A program made the translations under genes and the position numbers. A DNA stretch of 64,000 nt from Bacteriovoracaceae bacterium (GTDB lineage: Bacteria > Bdellovibrionota > Bacteriovoracia > Bacteriovoracales > Bacteriovoracaceae), in contig JABIHA010000113.1 of the NCBI GenBank assembly GCA_018649885.1, forward strand, positions 1 to 64,000. Reading direction: 5' to 3'. The notes under the pieces were generated by a model. The model searched no databases. It was not told the DNA's origin and saw only the letters and a program-made list of their open reading frames with translations. Shown here piece after piece: positions 7,746 to 16,246 of this stretch; position 1 is the stretch's first letter, and each line of letters opens with the position of its first letter.

Positions 7746-8783
7746 TTAATTACTGTTACCTTTTTTTGTTTTAAAAAATTTCTTAAAATCTACCCACATA
7801 TCAAATAAACCAACTAATGCAACAACCCACGATCCTGTAATAACTGTAAACAGGATCAAAAGCATTCTTAAAAATCCACTAATTTTTAGAAAATCTAAAA
7901 AATCAATGTAGATTCCCATACCTTGGAAGAAGTAGAATAACCCTAAGCACTTGAGCAAACTTTGGCCCCAAGCGGTTGCATCTTTCGTCCCGCCAACAAT
8001 TTCTGGACTGGGAGTGAAATAGTCTCCGAAAAGTGTAAATACAAGTGCGACAATAACAAATATAATGAAATACTCTGGCACTTTAAAATTTAAAAGTTCT
8101 CGGTCTGAATAGAGGTAGCTCTTATCAATGAAAAAAGTTCTCTGACTTCTAAGAATCAAATAAAGATTAACCCAAATCCAAAAGAAAATTCCCATTAAAA
8201 TGCTCGCTGGTAATGCTTGCAATATGAGTTCCGTCAAGACATCAGGAGTTTCGAGTAGATCGAGAAATTTTAAATTTTCCTCACTACCATTGGTTATCGC
8301 CTGGTTTCTAGTCTCTAATAGTTTCTTAGATTGAAGTTCAACCTGAATTTTTAGCTGCTCTTTAAAGTCACCATCACTTGAAATAATTGCGCCCACTGAA
8401 AGAAGAGAAAATAGTACAGTTATCACTCCACCTAATTTCATCATTCCTTTAATTGGGGAAATCCCTCTTTTAATAATTTCTGAAATTCCAACTCCTACCA
8501 TTGCTGCAAATAAGTAGGTAAAGGGAATAAAAGGGCTTGCAAGAACTTTAAAGCCAATGATTGTACTAGCGAATAACCCAACGACACTCAGTGTGATCCC
8601 CTTATTCCTTCCGTACATAATGAAGGATAAAGCGATGGGAAATGAAGCAAACACAGACATAAACATGGTGGCATTTAAAAAGATGGAGAACACTCCTAGA
8701 AAAATAAAACGTGAAAAGCTCTGGTCTCCATTTTGAGTCCCGCTCCAGTCTTTTATTTCATTTGGTTCGATGTGATCTCTCAT
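7746..8783 (-). CDS. YybS-like (DUF2232) integral membrane protein
   Basis: 345 residues with about eight hydrophobic segments (roughly residues 26-50, 52-75, 80-98, 117-135, 192-212, 237-255, 275-290 and 303-330). The location between S18 and bL9 is where YybS/DUF2232 proteins lie in many bacteria, and the overall layout fits that family. The function is unknown, and it is probably involved in envelope or energy metabolism. The gene is 32 bases downstream of the S6-S18 fusion and 18 bases before rplI, so it is cotranscribed with ribosomal proteins. Sequence similarity is diffuse and the assignment rests partly on synteny. Confidence 0.6.
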   Translation of the reverse strand: MRDHIEPNEIKDWSGTQNGDQSFSRFIFLGVFSIFLNATMFMSVFASFPIALSFIMYGRNKGITLSVVGLFASTIIGFKVLASPFIPFTYLFAAMVGVGISEIIKRGISPIKGMMKLGGVITVLFSLLSVGAIISSDGDFKEQLKIQVELQSKKLLETRNQAITNGSEENLKFLDLLETPDVLTELILQALPASILMGIFFWIWVNLYLILRSQRTFFIDKSYLYSDRELLNFKVPEYFIIFVIVALVFTLFGDYFTPSPEIVGGTKDATAWGQSLLKCLGLFYFFQGMGIYIDFLDFLKISGFLRMLLILFTVITGSWVVALVGLFDMWVDFKKFFKTKKGNSN

Positions 8784-8815
8784 AATCTTTAAGTCAAATT
8801 CCTTGTTTCGTTACA

Positions 8816-9421
8816 TTAGGCAGTTGGGTTATTTGTCATATATCCCATCATACCAATATTTCTTGCTCTCTTAATTTCAGTCGTTGCCTTTCTTTGATAC
8901 TTTGAAGACAGGCCTGTAATTCTTTTTGGAGAAATTTTTCCAAATTCGTTGATTAGCCATCTGTAAGTAGTTTGGTACTTCCAATCTGGCTCAACTTTAT
9001 TGGCCTTAAACCAACAAGTTTTTCTTCTAGCAAATCTTTTACGATCTTTTTCAACATCGCGATCAGACCTTCCTTCAGCATCAACTTGTCCAGTAAATGG
9101 ATTCTTGTAATCTTTGAGCATTTTTTCTGCTGAGATTTCTTTTTTAATGATGAGAGAGTTTAGACAGTCTTCATTGATTTTAAATCGCCTTTCGAGCTCT
9201 TTAATAACCTTTCCATCTTCACAAGAATAGATAAAGTAGACATAGCGTCCCCGCCTATTGCCTCTTTTGTTGGGTTGAGAAAAAATTCGTGCTCCCCAAT
9301 CGTCAGTGAGCAGGATTTCTCCTCCAAATTCTTTAATGACTTCACTGACTAGGCCTTTAAAAGCCTCAAATGCAGTTTCATCAATTTCGGCACGCAAAAC
9401 GATAGCCGCTTCATAAACCAT
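8816..9421 (-). CDS. rpsF-rpsR: Fused ribosomal proteins bS6 and bS18
   Basis: A single 201-residue frame holds two ribosomal proteins. Residues 1-95 are bS6 (MVYEAAIVLRAEID, GRYVYFIYSC and LERRFKINEDCLNSLIIKKE match the ferredoxin-like fold). Residues about 125-196 are bS18 (KRFARRKTCWFKAN, WLINEFGKISPKRITGLSSKYQRK and RARNIGMMGYM). They are joined by a charged linker of about 30 residues. The two proteins bind as a pair on the 16S rRNA platform, so a covalent link is structurally sensible. There is no stop, no second ribosome binding site and no good internal start; the only internal Met, at 101, lacks one. In most bacteria these are two genes, often with ssb between. AGGAGG precedes the ATG. 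It heads the block leading to rplI and dnaB. Confidence 0.93.
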   Translation of the reverse strand: MVYEAAIVLRAEIDETAFEAFKGLVSEVIKEFGGEILLTDDWGARIFSQPNKRGNRRGRYVYFIYSCEDGKVIKELERRFKINEDCLNSLIIKKEISAEKMLKDYKNPFTGQVDAEGRSDRDVEKDRKRFARRKTCWFKANKVEPDWKYQTTYRWLINEFGKISPKRITGLSSKYQRKATTEIKRARNIGMMGYMTNNPTA

Positions 9422-9479
9422 AAGATCCTCCTGGATTAATTCAAATTAAACCCCTGTCTCTTATGTCGGCAGGAGTGAG

Positions 9480-9508
9480 ATTATTAATGTAGGGAGTGAA
9501 CTTAGCAA
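9480..9508 (-). promoter_or_regulatory. Candidate sigma-70-type promoter for the S6-S18 operon
   Basis: On the minus strand TTGCTA (9508-9503) is followed after exactly 17 bases by AATAAT (9485-9480), reasonable -35 and -10 boxes. They lie about 60 bases upstream of the start codon at 9421, with AGGAGG in between. This rests on motif matching only. Confidence 0.35.
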
Positions 9509-9650
9509 AAAGCAGATGATTCAACAAGAAAGATTGAGCTAGAGATCTTGAAAAACATCCGGATAAGTGACTGTTATTATATGGAAATAAGAAAATATTT
9601 AAGACCCTTTCCGAATGCTTCGATAAGTCATAACGGTGAGGTCGCAAAAA

Positions 9651-10433
9651 ATGAGTTTCAAAGACAATCAAAAGCAATATTTAAAGGAACTTAGAGAAGG
9701 TGAAACAGATGAATTTTGGGACAAAGTTGCCCTAAAAGGCGCGCGAGCGTTTGTCTGGAAAACTGGACAAGAATCGCCTCACAGTCTTGATGTTTCAGTG
9801 CAGGATAATTCTCAAAATGAAAGCATAAATATTGATGTGCCATCTCTATTACAAAATATATTTAGAGAAGATTACAAACAAAAATTGATTTATTTTAAAC
9901 TTGTCACTGCGAGCGATGATCAATTTTTTACTCAGGGTCAAATTAGTTGCAGCAGCTGCGAAGCTGGCGACAAATTCAGCTTTCATCCTAGCGGGCAATT
10001 TTACAAAGCTGTTAAAAGAGAAAATTGCAGATACCAAATTGGAGGAGACGAAAAAGTCATTGTTAATCTCGCAGGTTTTGACTACGAGTGCTTTGATATT
10101 TCAGCAGGTGGCCTAAGCTTTTTACTACAAATGAATGAGTCCGAGCTTTTCGATAAAGGCACTGAGTACAAAAATGCACCCATTAAGTACAACCAAAAGA
10201 GATTTAATATTGATGATTTAAAAATTGTGGCAATCTTGTTTGTAGACATGACAAAGAACAAGAGCAAAGACCATGTCAAAATAGACACCCACGCCAAAGT
10301 TTGCGTTCAGTTCGATAAAATTAATAACCAAGTTCAAGACGACCTATGGCTTGCGGTCAACAAAAGTCTTCAGTCTCAAATGTCAGTTGACATGAAAAAG
10401 AGGCAAGAAGAAATGGAAAAAAAAGCAAGCTAG
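9651..10433 (+). CDS. PilZ-domain protein, predicted c-di-GMP receptor
   Basis: 260 residues from the ATG at 9651, preferred over a GTG at 9636 because GGTGAGG lies at good spacing. The C-terminal half carries the canonical PilZ c-di-GMP signature. RENCR at 123-127 is the RxxxR motif and DISAGG at 149-154 is the DxSxxG motif, 22 residues apart. The N-terminal 115 residues have a two-Cys motif (SCSSC near 99-103) and may be a YcgR-like regulatory or partner-binding part. The last 20 residues are a charged helix (KKRQEEMEKK). It is divergent from the S6-S18 operon and directly upstream, on the same strand, of two fibre genes with prepilin leaders. A role in c-di-GMP control of pili or fibres is an inference from this context. 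Confidence 0.8.
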   Translation: MSFKDNQKQYLKELREGETDEFWDKVALKGARAFVWKTGQESPHSLDVSVQDNSQNESINIDVPSLLQNIFREDYKQKLIYFKLVTASDDQFFTQGQISCSSCEAGDKFSFHPSGQFYKAVKRENCRYQIGGDEKVIVNLAGFDYECFDISAGGLSFLLQMNESELFDKGTEYKNAPIKYNQKRFNIDDLKIVAILFVDMTKNKSKDHVKIDTHAKVCVQFDKINNQVQDDLWLAVNKSLQSQMSVDMKKRQEEMEKKAS

Positions 10434-10663
10434 CTTGATCGATTTACAATAAATTCTATTTAAATTTGAAAAAACCAATTGTGCCTTTAAGAGTTGCCAA
10501 AAAAGGTTAATTCGACGCCCATACCCAAGTGGGTGCTATTTAGCTAGGTATCCAATATTAAAGACTTTCCTTCCAAAATACAAAATTAAGTCAGTCAGGC
10601 ACTCCAACTGTTCAATAATAGATGAACAAAATAAGTATCAATTAGTTAACAAGGATTTTGACC

Positions 10664-13108
10664 ATGAAAACTTTACGCTGGATCGTCCAGTCTCAATCTG
10701 GATTTTCCTTAATCGAAATCATGATCGTCTCTGCAATGATGGCCGGTGTGGCCATGGTGTCTACCAAAATGTCGAGCAACCAAATGAAAAACGCCAAAAC
10801 CATCGAAAAGAAGTTTGGTGTTATTCAAGAAGCTGAGTCACAAAAGTTCCTACTCTCAAAGTCTGTGAACTGTAATAAGACTCTTGAAAACGTCGATTTG
10901 GATGACCTCGGTGGTGGTGCAGAAATAGATGTTCCGAGTCTGATGAAATCTGATGGTGTCAGTAAGTGGACACCTGGAACTGACTATGACAATGGAAATA
11001 TTAACTTAGAATCAGTTAAGCTCACAGGTGATTTTGAGGTGGACCCTGACAATCCGCTATATGGTGATATCAATTTACGAGTTAACTGGAAGAAAAATGG
11101 AAGATTTTATGGCCCCGAGAAGGTTTATAAAGATATCCCTCTCAGAGTTACAGTAGACGCTAGTAATGTAATCCAAAATTGTTATACAACTTCTGGTGGT
11201 GATGGTGGTGCCTCGCTTTGGCAAGAACATGTCGATGGAATTTATTATTCAGATGCCATAGCAGCTAAAGTGACAATTGGAAAAGATCCAAGTGCTGCTG
11301 TTGCAACATTTGAGGTCCTTGGCAACGCTGCTATCGGAACAAATTCCAGTGTCACTACCACAACAGGATTGGCTTTTGGGGGATCTTCAAGTGCGGACTA
11401 TAGCCTTGCCCTTGGTGAGAGGGCCAGTGCATCTGATGATGCTTCCATTGCAATTGGTAGTAGTCTTAACGCAGGCTATGTCGCCGCCAGCGGTGATGGC
11501 TCTACTGCTATTGGTTCTGCCAATACCTGGAACCCACATGCATCTTCCCAGTACAATAAGGGGGCCCTTGCCACAGGGGATGGATCTGTCGCCATAGGTG
11601 GAGCCGGTTATGATCCAACAACTACCGCGTGGCCATCAATTGCTCAAAGAGAAGGAGCAAAAGCTTCAGGGGACTACAGTATTGCCATGGGAGTAAGGTC
11701 GGAAGCAGAAGAGATGAACTCTATTTCCATTGGTGTTGTCTCTTGGGCGGGATCGAATTCAGCTGAAAGTGGAAATAGGCCCTACAGTATTGCCATTGGC
11801 CACAATTCCTACTCTATGGACTCAAAAACAATTGCACTCGGTTACCGTTCCTATGCAGGTGAAGCAGGTACTAATGACAGTGATACAGACAATGCTAGTG
11901 CAATTGCTATTGGAGAAACCGTCTATGCGTATGATAAATACTCAATTGCTATTGGTTCATCTGCTGTAACTGGAAACTCTGATGAAGACCCAGGAGCTGT
12001 TGGCGAAGGTGATGAATCAATTGCCATTGGGCGCTCTTCAAGGGCCTACGACAAAAGATCTATCGCCATTGGTCCCAGTTCGACTGCCGGTAAAAATACA
12101 ATTGGCACCGATAAGCAAAATGGTATTGCCATTGGTTATAGCTCAAGTTCGACAGAATCTAATACAATTGCCATTGGCCAGAGTGCAAGCTCTTCGTCAT
12201 CAGATGGCATTGCTATTGGGCAAAGTAGTGTAGCCTCTCAATCAGCTGCAATTGCTATTGGAAAAGGCGCTGTAGCTGATGAAATTTATTCAATTGTTAT
12301 AGGAGACTCAGCTGATGTCAGTGACTCTTACGGTATAGCCATTGGTTATGGTGCCAACGCTGCATTTGGAGGTGCCTATGATGGACCTATTGCCATTGGT
12401 AAAGATGCAAAATCGGCTGGTCGAGGAATAGCCATTGGTTATGAAGCTGAAGCAGAAGCAGGAAGTTACGTGATTGGTTATAAAGCAGTCGCTAAGGGAG
12501 AGCTCCATATAGCAATTGGGGGAGATATCACCCACGCTAACTCCGATCGAAATATTGTTATTGGCTACGGGGCCAAAATTAGCTCAAATGTTGACGAATC
12601 AATGGTGATCTCCAGTGATTGGGGCGCAAGTGTTGACGTCACCTCGAGTAATAAATTCTTAGCACATTTTGATAATGGCTTTGATTTTTGTACAGGTAAT
12701 ACTGCCGACCCTTGTTCAACAAAAATGACTATTAGCTCTACTGGTAATGCAGCTATCACTTCAGATAAAAATAAGAAAACACGTTTTGAAAAAGTAGATC
12801 CAGAAGAGTTTGTAAACCGCTTTTTTGATTTAGATATCTTCTGGTGGAACTACAAAACAGATCTAGAGGATAAAGATAGGCATGTTGGACCTATGGCCCA
12901 AGATTTTAAGAAAGCTTTTGGTACTTACGGAAAAGAGACGATGATCAGCCAAATGGATATGAGAGGTGTTAATATGCTGGGGATCAAAGGTCTTGCAATA
13001 AAAAATAGAAAGCTTGCAGGAGAGGTTGAAGAGCTTAGGGCCGAAAATGATGATCTAAGGGTGAGGCTTGAAAGAATTGAATCAATTCTAGAGAAACTAG
13101 ATAAATAA
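10664..13108 (+). CDS. Chimeric surface fibre 1: prepilin leader, YadA-like repeats, S74 chaperone
   Basis: 814 residues from the ATG at 10664 (AAGGA eight bases upstream). Residues 1-18 form a type IV prepilin leader, SG/FSLIE, with cleavage after Gly13 and Glu at mature position 5, followed by a pilin-like hydrophobic helix to about 33. Residues 34-180 look like a small pilin-type globular domain with a possible Cys70-Cys173 disulfide. From about 220 to 640 there are more than twenty repeats of 13-30 residues built on S-I-A-I-G, the left-handed beta-roll of trimeric YadA-like heads. Residues 700-775 are a Peptidase_S74 endosialidase-type chaperone: SDKNKK starting at Ser700 (catalytic Ser and Lys), WNYKT and HVGPMAQDF. 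A heptad coiled coil (about 780-814) ends the protein. The chaperone should drive trimer assembly and then cut itself off before Ser700. Combining a pilin anchor with these modules is very unusual. A prey- or surface-binding role is inferred. Confidence 0.85.
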   Translation: MKTLRWIVQSQSGFSLIEIMIVSAMMAGVAMVSTKMSSNQMKNAKTIEKKFGVIQEAESQKFLLSKSVNCNKTLENVDLDDLGGGAEIDVPSLMKSDGVSKWTPGTDYDNGNINLESVKLTGDFEVDPDNPLYGDINLRVNWKKNGRFYGPEKVYKDIPLRVTVDASNVIQNCYTTSGGDGGASLWQEHVDGIYYSDAIAAKVTIGKDPSAAVATFEVLGNAAIGTNSSVTTTTGLAFGGSSSADYSLALGERASASDDASIAIGSSLNAGYVAASGDGSTAIGSANTWNPHASSQYNKGALATGDGSVAIGGAGYDPTTTAWPSIAQREGAKASGDYSIAMGVRSEAEEMNSISIGVVSWAGSNSAESGNRPYSIAIGHNSYSMDSKTIALGYRSYAGEAGTNDSDTDNASAIAIGETVYAYDKYSIAIGSSAVTGNSDEDPGAVGEGDESIAIGRSSRAYDKRSIAIGPSSTAGKNTIGTDKQNGIAIGYSSSSTESNTIAIGQSASSSSSDGIAIGQSSVASQSAAIAIGKGAVADEIYSIVIGDSADVSDSYGIAIGYGANAAFGGAYDGPIAIGKDAKSAGRGIAIGYEAEAEAGSYVIGYKAVAKGELHIAIGGDITHANSDRNIVIGYGAKISSNVDESMVISSDWGASVDVTSSNKFLAHFDNGFDFCTGNTADPCSTKMTISSTGNAAITSDKNKKTRFEKVDPEEFVNRFFDLDIFWWNYKTDLEDKDRHVGPMAQDFKKAFGTYGKETMISQMDMRGVNMLGIKGLAIKNRKLAGEVEELRAENDDLRVRLERIESILEKLDK

Positions 13109-13111
13109 ATT

Positions 13112-13144
13112 ATATAAGTGCCTTCCTAAGGAAGGCACTTATAT
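13112..13144 (+). terminator. Long perfect inverted repeat after fibre gene 1
   Basis: Two 16-base arms (13112-13127 and 13129-13144) are exactly complementary around a single base, starting two bases after the fibre stop codon. There is no U tract downstream, so it is either a weak terminator or an mRNA-stabilising hairpin that isolates the two fibre genes from each other. Confidence 0.6.
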
Positions 13145-13370
13145 CTAACAACTCAATAAATTTCCTTTTCAATCTACTCTTATTTTTTTGCCATCACTAG
13201 TGGTCAGTTAATTAAATTTAAACCAGTTTCCTATAGAGTATCTACTCATCACATCTTATTAATATTACAAAGAAAACGACCTTAATCCGAAACTTAACCC
13301 ACTGGATACACATGAAATGCTCGATAATGGACGATAGAGAAGTACTAAAATGTTAACAAGGATTTTGACC

Positions 13371-15785
13371 ATGAAAACTTTACGCTGGATGGTCCAGTCT
13401 CAATCTGGATTTTCCTTAATTGAAATCATGATCGTCTCTGCAATGATGGCCGGTGTTGCCATGGTGTCTACCCAAATGGCAGGCAACCAAATGAAAAATG
13501 CCAAAACCATCGAAAAGAAATTTGGTGTCATTCAAGAAGCTGAGTCACAAAAGTTCCTACTCTCAAAGTCAGTGAACTGTAACAAGTCTCTTGAAGGTAT
13601 CGATTTAGACGATCTAGGAGGTGGGGATATTGACGTCCCTAAACTTGTAAAATCAGATGGGGTAATATCCACAGATAAGTGGGTGGTCGGAAATGATTAT
13701 GACAATGGAAATATCAATTTAGATTCCATTAAATTAAACTCGTTTGATGTGGACCCTGACGAAGCTCTCTATGGTGATGTCAATATGAGAATTAACTGGA
13801 AAAAACTGGGGAAATTTTACGGACCAGAAATGGTTTTTAAAGATATTCCTCTCAGAGTCACTGTGGACGCTGATAATGTGGTCCAGAACTGTTACACAAC
13901 CTCTGGTGGTGATGGTGGTGCCTCTGTCTGGCTAGAACATGTAGATGGAATTTATTATTCCGATGCCATAGCAGCTAAAGTGACAATTGGGAAAGACCCA
14001 AGTACCGCAGTTGCAACATTTGAGGTCCTTGGCAACGCTGCCATTGGGACCAACTCCAGCGTCACGGCCACAACGGGGTTTGCCATAGGCGGATTATCAA
14101 GTGCTGATTATGGACTTGCCCTTGGAGAGAGGGCCAGCGCATCTGATGATGCTTCCATTGCAATTGGAAGTAGTGCTGATGCTGGCTATGTAGCTGCCAG
14201 CGGTGACGCCTCTGTAGCAATTGGCTCGGCTAATACCTGGAACCCACACGCATCATCTCCTTACAACAAGGGTGCTCTTGCCACAGGGGATGGATCTGTC
14301 GCCATAGGTGGAGCAGGCTATGATCCAACGCTTTCCGCGTGGTCATCAATTGCCCAAAGAGAAGGAGCACAAGCTTCTGGGGACTACAGTATAGCCATGG
14401 GTGTAAGATCTGAAGCCGAAGAAATGAATTCAATTGCCATTGGTGTTGTCTCATGGGCAGGATCAGATGCAGGTGAAACTGGAAATAGACCTTATAGTAT
14501 TGCCATTGGTGCCAACGCCTATTCTAATGACTCAAAAACAATTGCACTTGGATACAAATCTTATGCTGGTGAATACGGGGCCAACGATAGCAATACCGAT
14601 AATGCCGGTGCTATTGCAATTGGAGAAACGGTCTACGCAAAAGATAAGTATTCAATTGCCATAGGATCTTCTGCAGTGGCCGGGAACTCCGGTGAAGACC
14701 CAGGAGCAGTAGGTGAAGGTGATGAATCAATTGCCATTGGACGTTCTTCAAGGGCCTACGATAAAAGATCAATCGCCATTGGTGCAAGTTCTACTGCAGG
14801 TGGAGCTACAGTTGGCAGTGATATTCAAAATGGAGTGGCCATTGGTTATAGTTCTTCTGCAACAGGTGCAAATAGTGTTGCCGTAGGACAAGACTCAAAT
14901 GGTGGCGGTAGTTATGCTGTTGCAGTGGGTGACGGAGCAACCGCTGGTTCTTCAAGAGGCATTGCGATCGGAAGAAATGCTTCCGTTACAGACAGCTACG
15001 GAATTTCTATTGGCTCAGGTGCAGTAACAGGAAATGGTGGAGCTTCGTTTGGCGAGGAATCAATCGCTATTGGACGAGATTCCGTTGCCTCAAATGAGCA
15101 AACGATTGCTATCGGATTCGAAGCTGAGGCAACAGGAATTGATGGCGTCTCAATTGGGTATAGTGCAAAAGCAAGCGCTTATTCACTTGGTGCACTCGGA
15201 GAAGCAACAGGGGTTGGATCAGTTGCTATAGGCCGTGGTGCTAAAGCTGAACATGATTACTCAATGGTTGTTAGTCCACAATTTTTACTTTTTCTTTCAC
15301 CTGATGTTCGATCAAGTACAACAGAGCAATACACTGCTTACTTTGATAATGGTTATCGATTTTGCACCAATAGCGATATTGCTGACCCATGTGGACAAAG
15401 GTTTTATATTTCTACCTCAGGAACCTATGGAACAATTTCTGATAGAAATAGAAAAGATAAATTTATAGACATTGATCCTGATGAATTTTTCAATAAAATT
15501 TTGGAAATAGATGTCCAAAGATGGAATTACAAAACAAGTATGGACCCAAAGGATCAACACATTGGACCAATGGCCCAAGATTTCTACAAAATTTTTGAAA
15601 TCGGTGAAGATGACAAAGTCATTGATGGAGTCGATATTGACGGGGTTAACTTAATGGGACTCAAGTCTGTTGCTCTCAAAGAAGTTGAGCTTGAAAATAG
15701 AGTGGTTGAATTAGAAAGTGAAAATGCGAGTCTTAAATCAAGGCTTGAAAGACTAGAATCAATTGTTGAAAAACTAAGTAAGTAG
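13371..15785 (+). CDS. Chimeric surface fibre 2, tandem paralogue of the preceding gene
   Basis: 804 residues with the same plan as its neighbour: prepilin leader SG/FSLIE, pilin-like helix, globular part with conserved Cys residues, a long beta-roll of AIG repeats, a Peptidase_S74 domain starting at SDRNRK (Ser690), WNYKT and HIGPMAQDF, and a terminal leucine-heptad coiled coil. The DNA from 17 bases before the ATG through about codon 25 is nearly identical to gene 1, including the ribosome binding site. The head is very similar for about the first 280 residues of repeats and then diverges strongly, as does the segment just before the chaperone. That pattern fits duplication with continuing exchange at the 5' end and diversification at the distal, target-facing end. 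Two terminators follow. Secretion through a type IV pilus or type II route is expected; the machinery is not in the window. Confidence 0.85.
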   Translation: MKTLRWMVQSQSGFSLIEIMIVSAMMAGVAMVSTQMAGNQMKNAKTIEKKFGVIQEAESQKFLLSKSVNCNKSLEGIDLDDLGGGDIDVPKLVKSDGVISTDKWVVGNDYDNGNINLDSIKLNSFDVDPDEALYGDVNMRINWKKLGKFYGPEMVFKDIPLRVTVDADNVVQNCYTTSGGDGGASVWLEHVDGIYYSDAIAAKVTIGKDPSTAVATFEVLGNAAIGTNSSVTATTGFAIGGLSSADYGLALGERASASDDASIAIGSSADAGYVAASGDASVAIGSANTWNPHASSPYNKGALATGDGSVAIGGAGYDPTLSAWSSIAQREGAQASGDYSIAMGVRSEAEEMNSIAIGVVSWAGSDAGETGNRPYSIAIGANAYSNDSKTIALGYKSYAGEYGANDSNTDNAGAIAIGETVYAKDKYSIAIGSSAVAGNSGEDPGAVGEGDESIAIGRSSRAYDKRSIAIGASSTAGGATVGSDIQNGVAIGYSSSATGANSVAVGQDSNGGGSYAVAVGDGATAGSSRGIAIGRNASVTDSYGISIGSGAVTGNGGASFGEESIAIGRDSVASNEQTIAIGFEAEATGIDGVSIGYSAKASAYSLGALGEATGVGSVAIGRGAKAEHDYSMVVSPQFLLFLSPDVRSSTTEQYTAYFDNGYRFCTNSDIADPCGQRFYISTSGTYGTISDRNRKDKFIDIDPDEFFNKILEIDVQRWNYKTSMDPKDQHIGPMAQDFYKIFEIGEDDKVIDGVDIDGVNLMGLKSVALKEVELENRVVELESENASLKSRLERLESIVEKLSK

Positions 15786-15792
15786 TAAATAG

Positions 15793-15834
15793 ATGTGATC
15801 ACCAAAGGCAATCAACTTTGCTGATCACATTTTC
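15793..15834 (+). terminator. Terminator after fibre gene 2
   Basis: ATGTGATCA (15793-15801) pairs with TGATCACAT (15822-15830). The stem continues past one mismatch with CAAAG/CTTTG, and TTTCT follows. It begins eight bases after the stop codon. Confidence 0.7.
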
Positions 15835-15840
15835 TGGTGA

Positions 15841-15868
15841 GAGTGCCAACTTTTGTTGGCACTCTTTA
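15841..15868 (+). terminator. Second terminator after fibre gene 2
   Basis: GAGTGCCAAC (15841-15850) and GTTGGCACTC (15855-15864) form a perfect ten-pair stem with a TTTT loop, followed by TTT. A second strong hairpin right after the first suggests the fibre transcript must be ended efficiently. Confidence 0.7.
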
Positions 15869-15978
15869 ACTATTTCAATAAATTCTCTTTTCTAAAATTG
15901 GGTAGTTACTCAAAAAAATTCATTGATACCCTTATATGGCCTAAAATTAAGGGGTGGGGCCTAGAAAGGAGGAGCTCT

Positions 15979-16242
15979 ATGAATGATCAAAACAAGCTCT
16001 TAGAAAAGCTTATAAGAGATCGAGAGGAGTTCCTGAGAGCCTATCCACACTTACGACCTCTGCAAGATTATATCGATCAAAAGCTGGATATGGCGGGATC
16101 AGACCCAGCAAAAAGAATGGAAGTTATTTACCACTTATTGTCTGAATTCATGAGAAATGGGGCTGACTTACAAGAAGAAGTCGATGAGCTATCTAAAAAG
16201 CTCGATACACTAGTGGCCAAATTTCTGAAAGAGAGTGCTTAG
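15979..16242 (+). CDS. Small helical protein, function unknown
   Basis: 87 residues from the ATG at 15979, chosen because AGGAGG lies five bases upstream; the open frame extends further upstream without a good site. The sequence is charged and helical (REEFLRAYPHLRPLQDYIDQKL, SDPAKRMEVIYHLLSEFM) and ends in a likely coiled coil (LQEEVDELSKKLDTLVAKFL). It resembles small soluble proteins that bind a partner. No named family was recognised. It converges with the RNase G gene four bases away. Confidence 0.7.
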   Translation: MNDQNKLLEKLIRDREEFLRAYPHLRPLQDYIDQKLDMAGSDPAKRMEVIYHLLSEFMRNGADLQEEVDELSKKLDTLVAKFLKESA

Positions 16243-16246
16243 ATAT

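Noticed and set aside
9441-9677. A 78-codon minus-strand frame between the S6-S18 and PilZ genes
   Set aside because: It covers the likely promoters, runs into the PilZ gene on the other strand and has no ribosome binding site.
10593-10615. A sigma-54-like GGCAC motif before fibre gene 1
   Set aside because: The -12 element reads GT rather than GC and gene 2 has no counterpart.
11277-12535. Several open frames inside the fibre genes on both strands
   Set aside because: They arise from the repetitive AIG codons of the head and shift with them.
11400-12560. Regular DNA repeats resembling a CRISPR array
   Set aside because: The repeats are short, imperfect, in frame and encode the beta-roll head; spacers are not unique.
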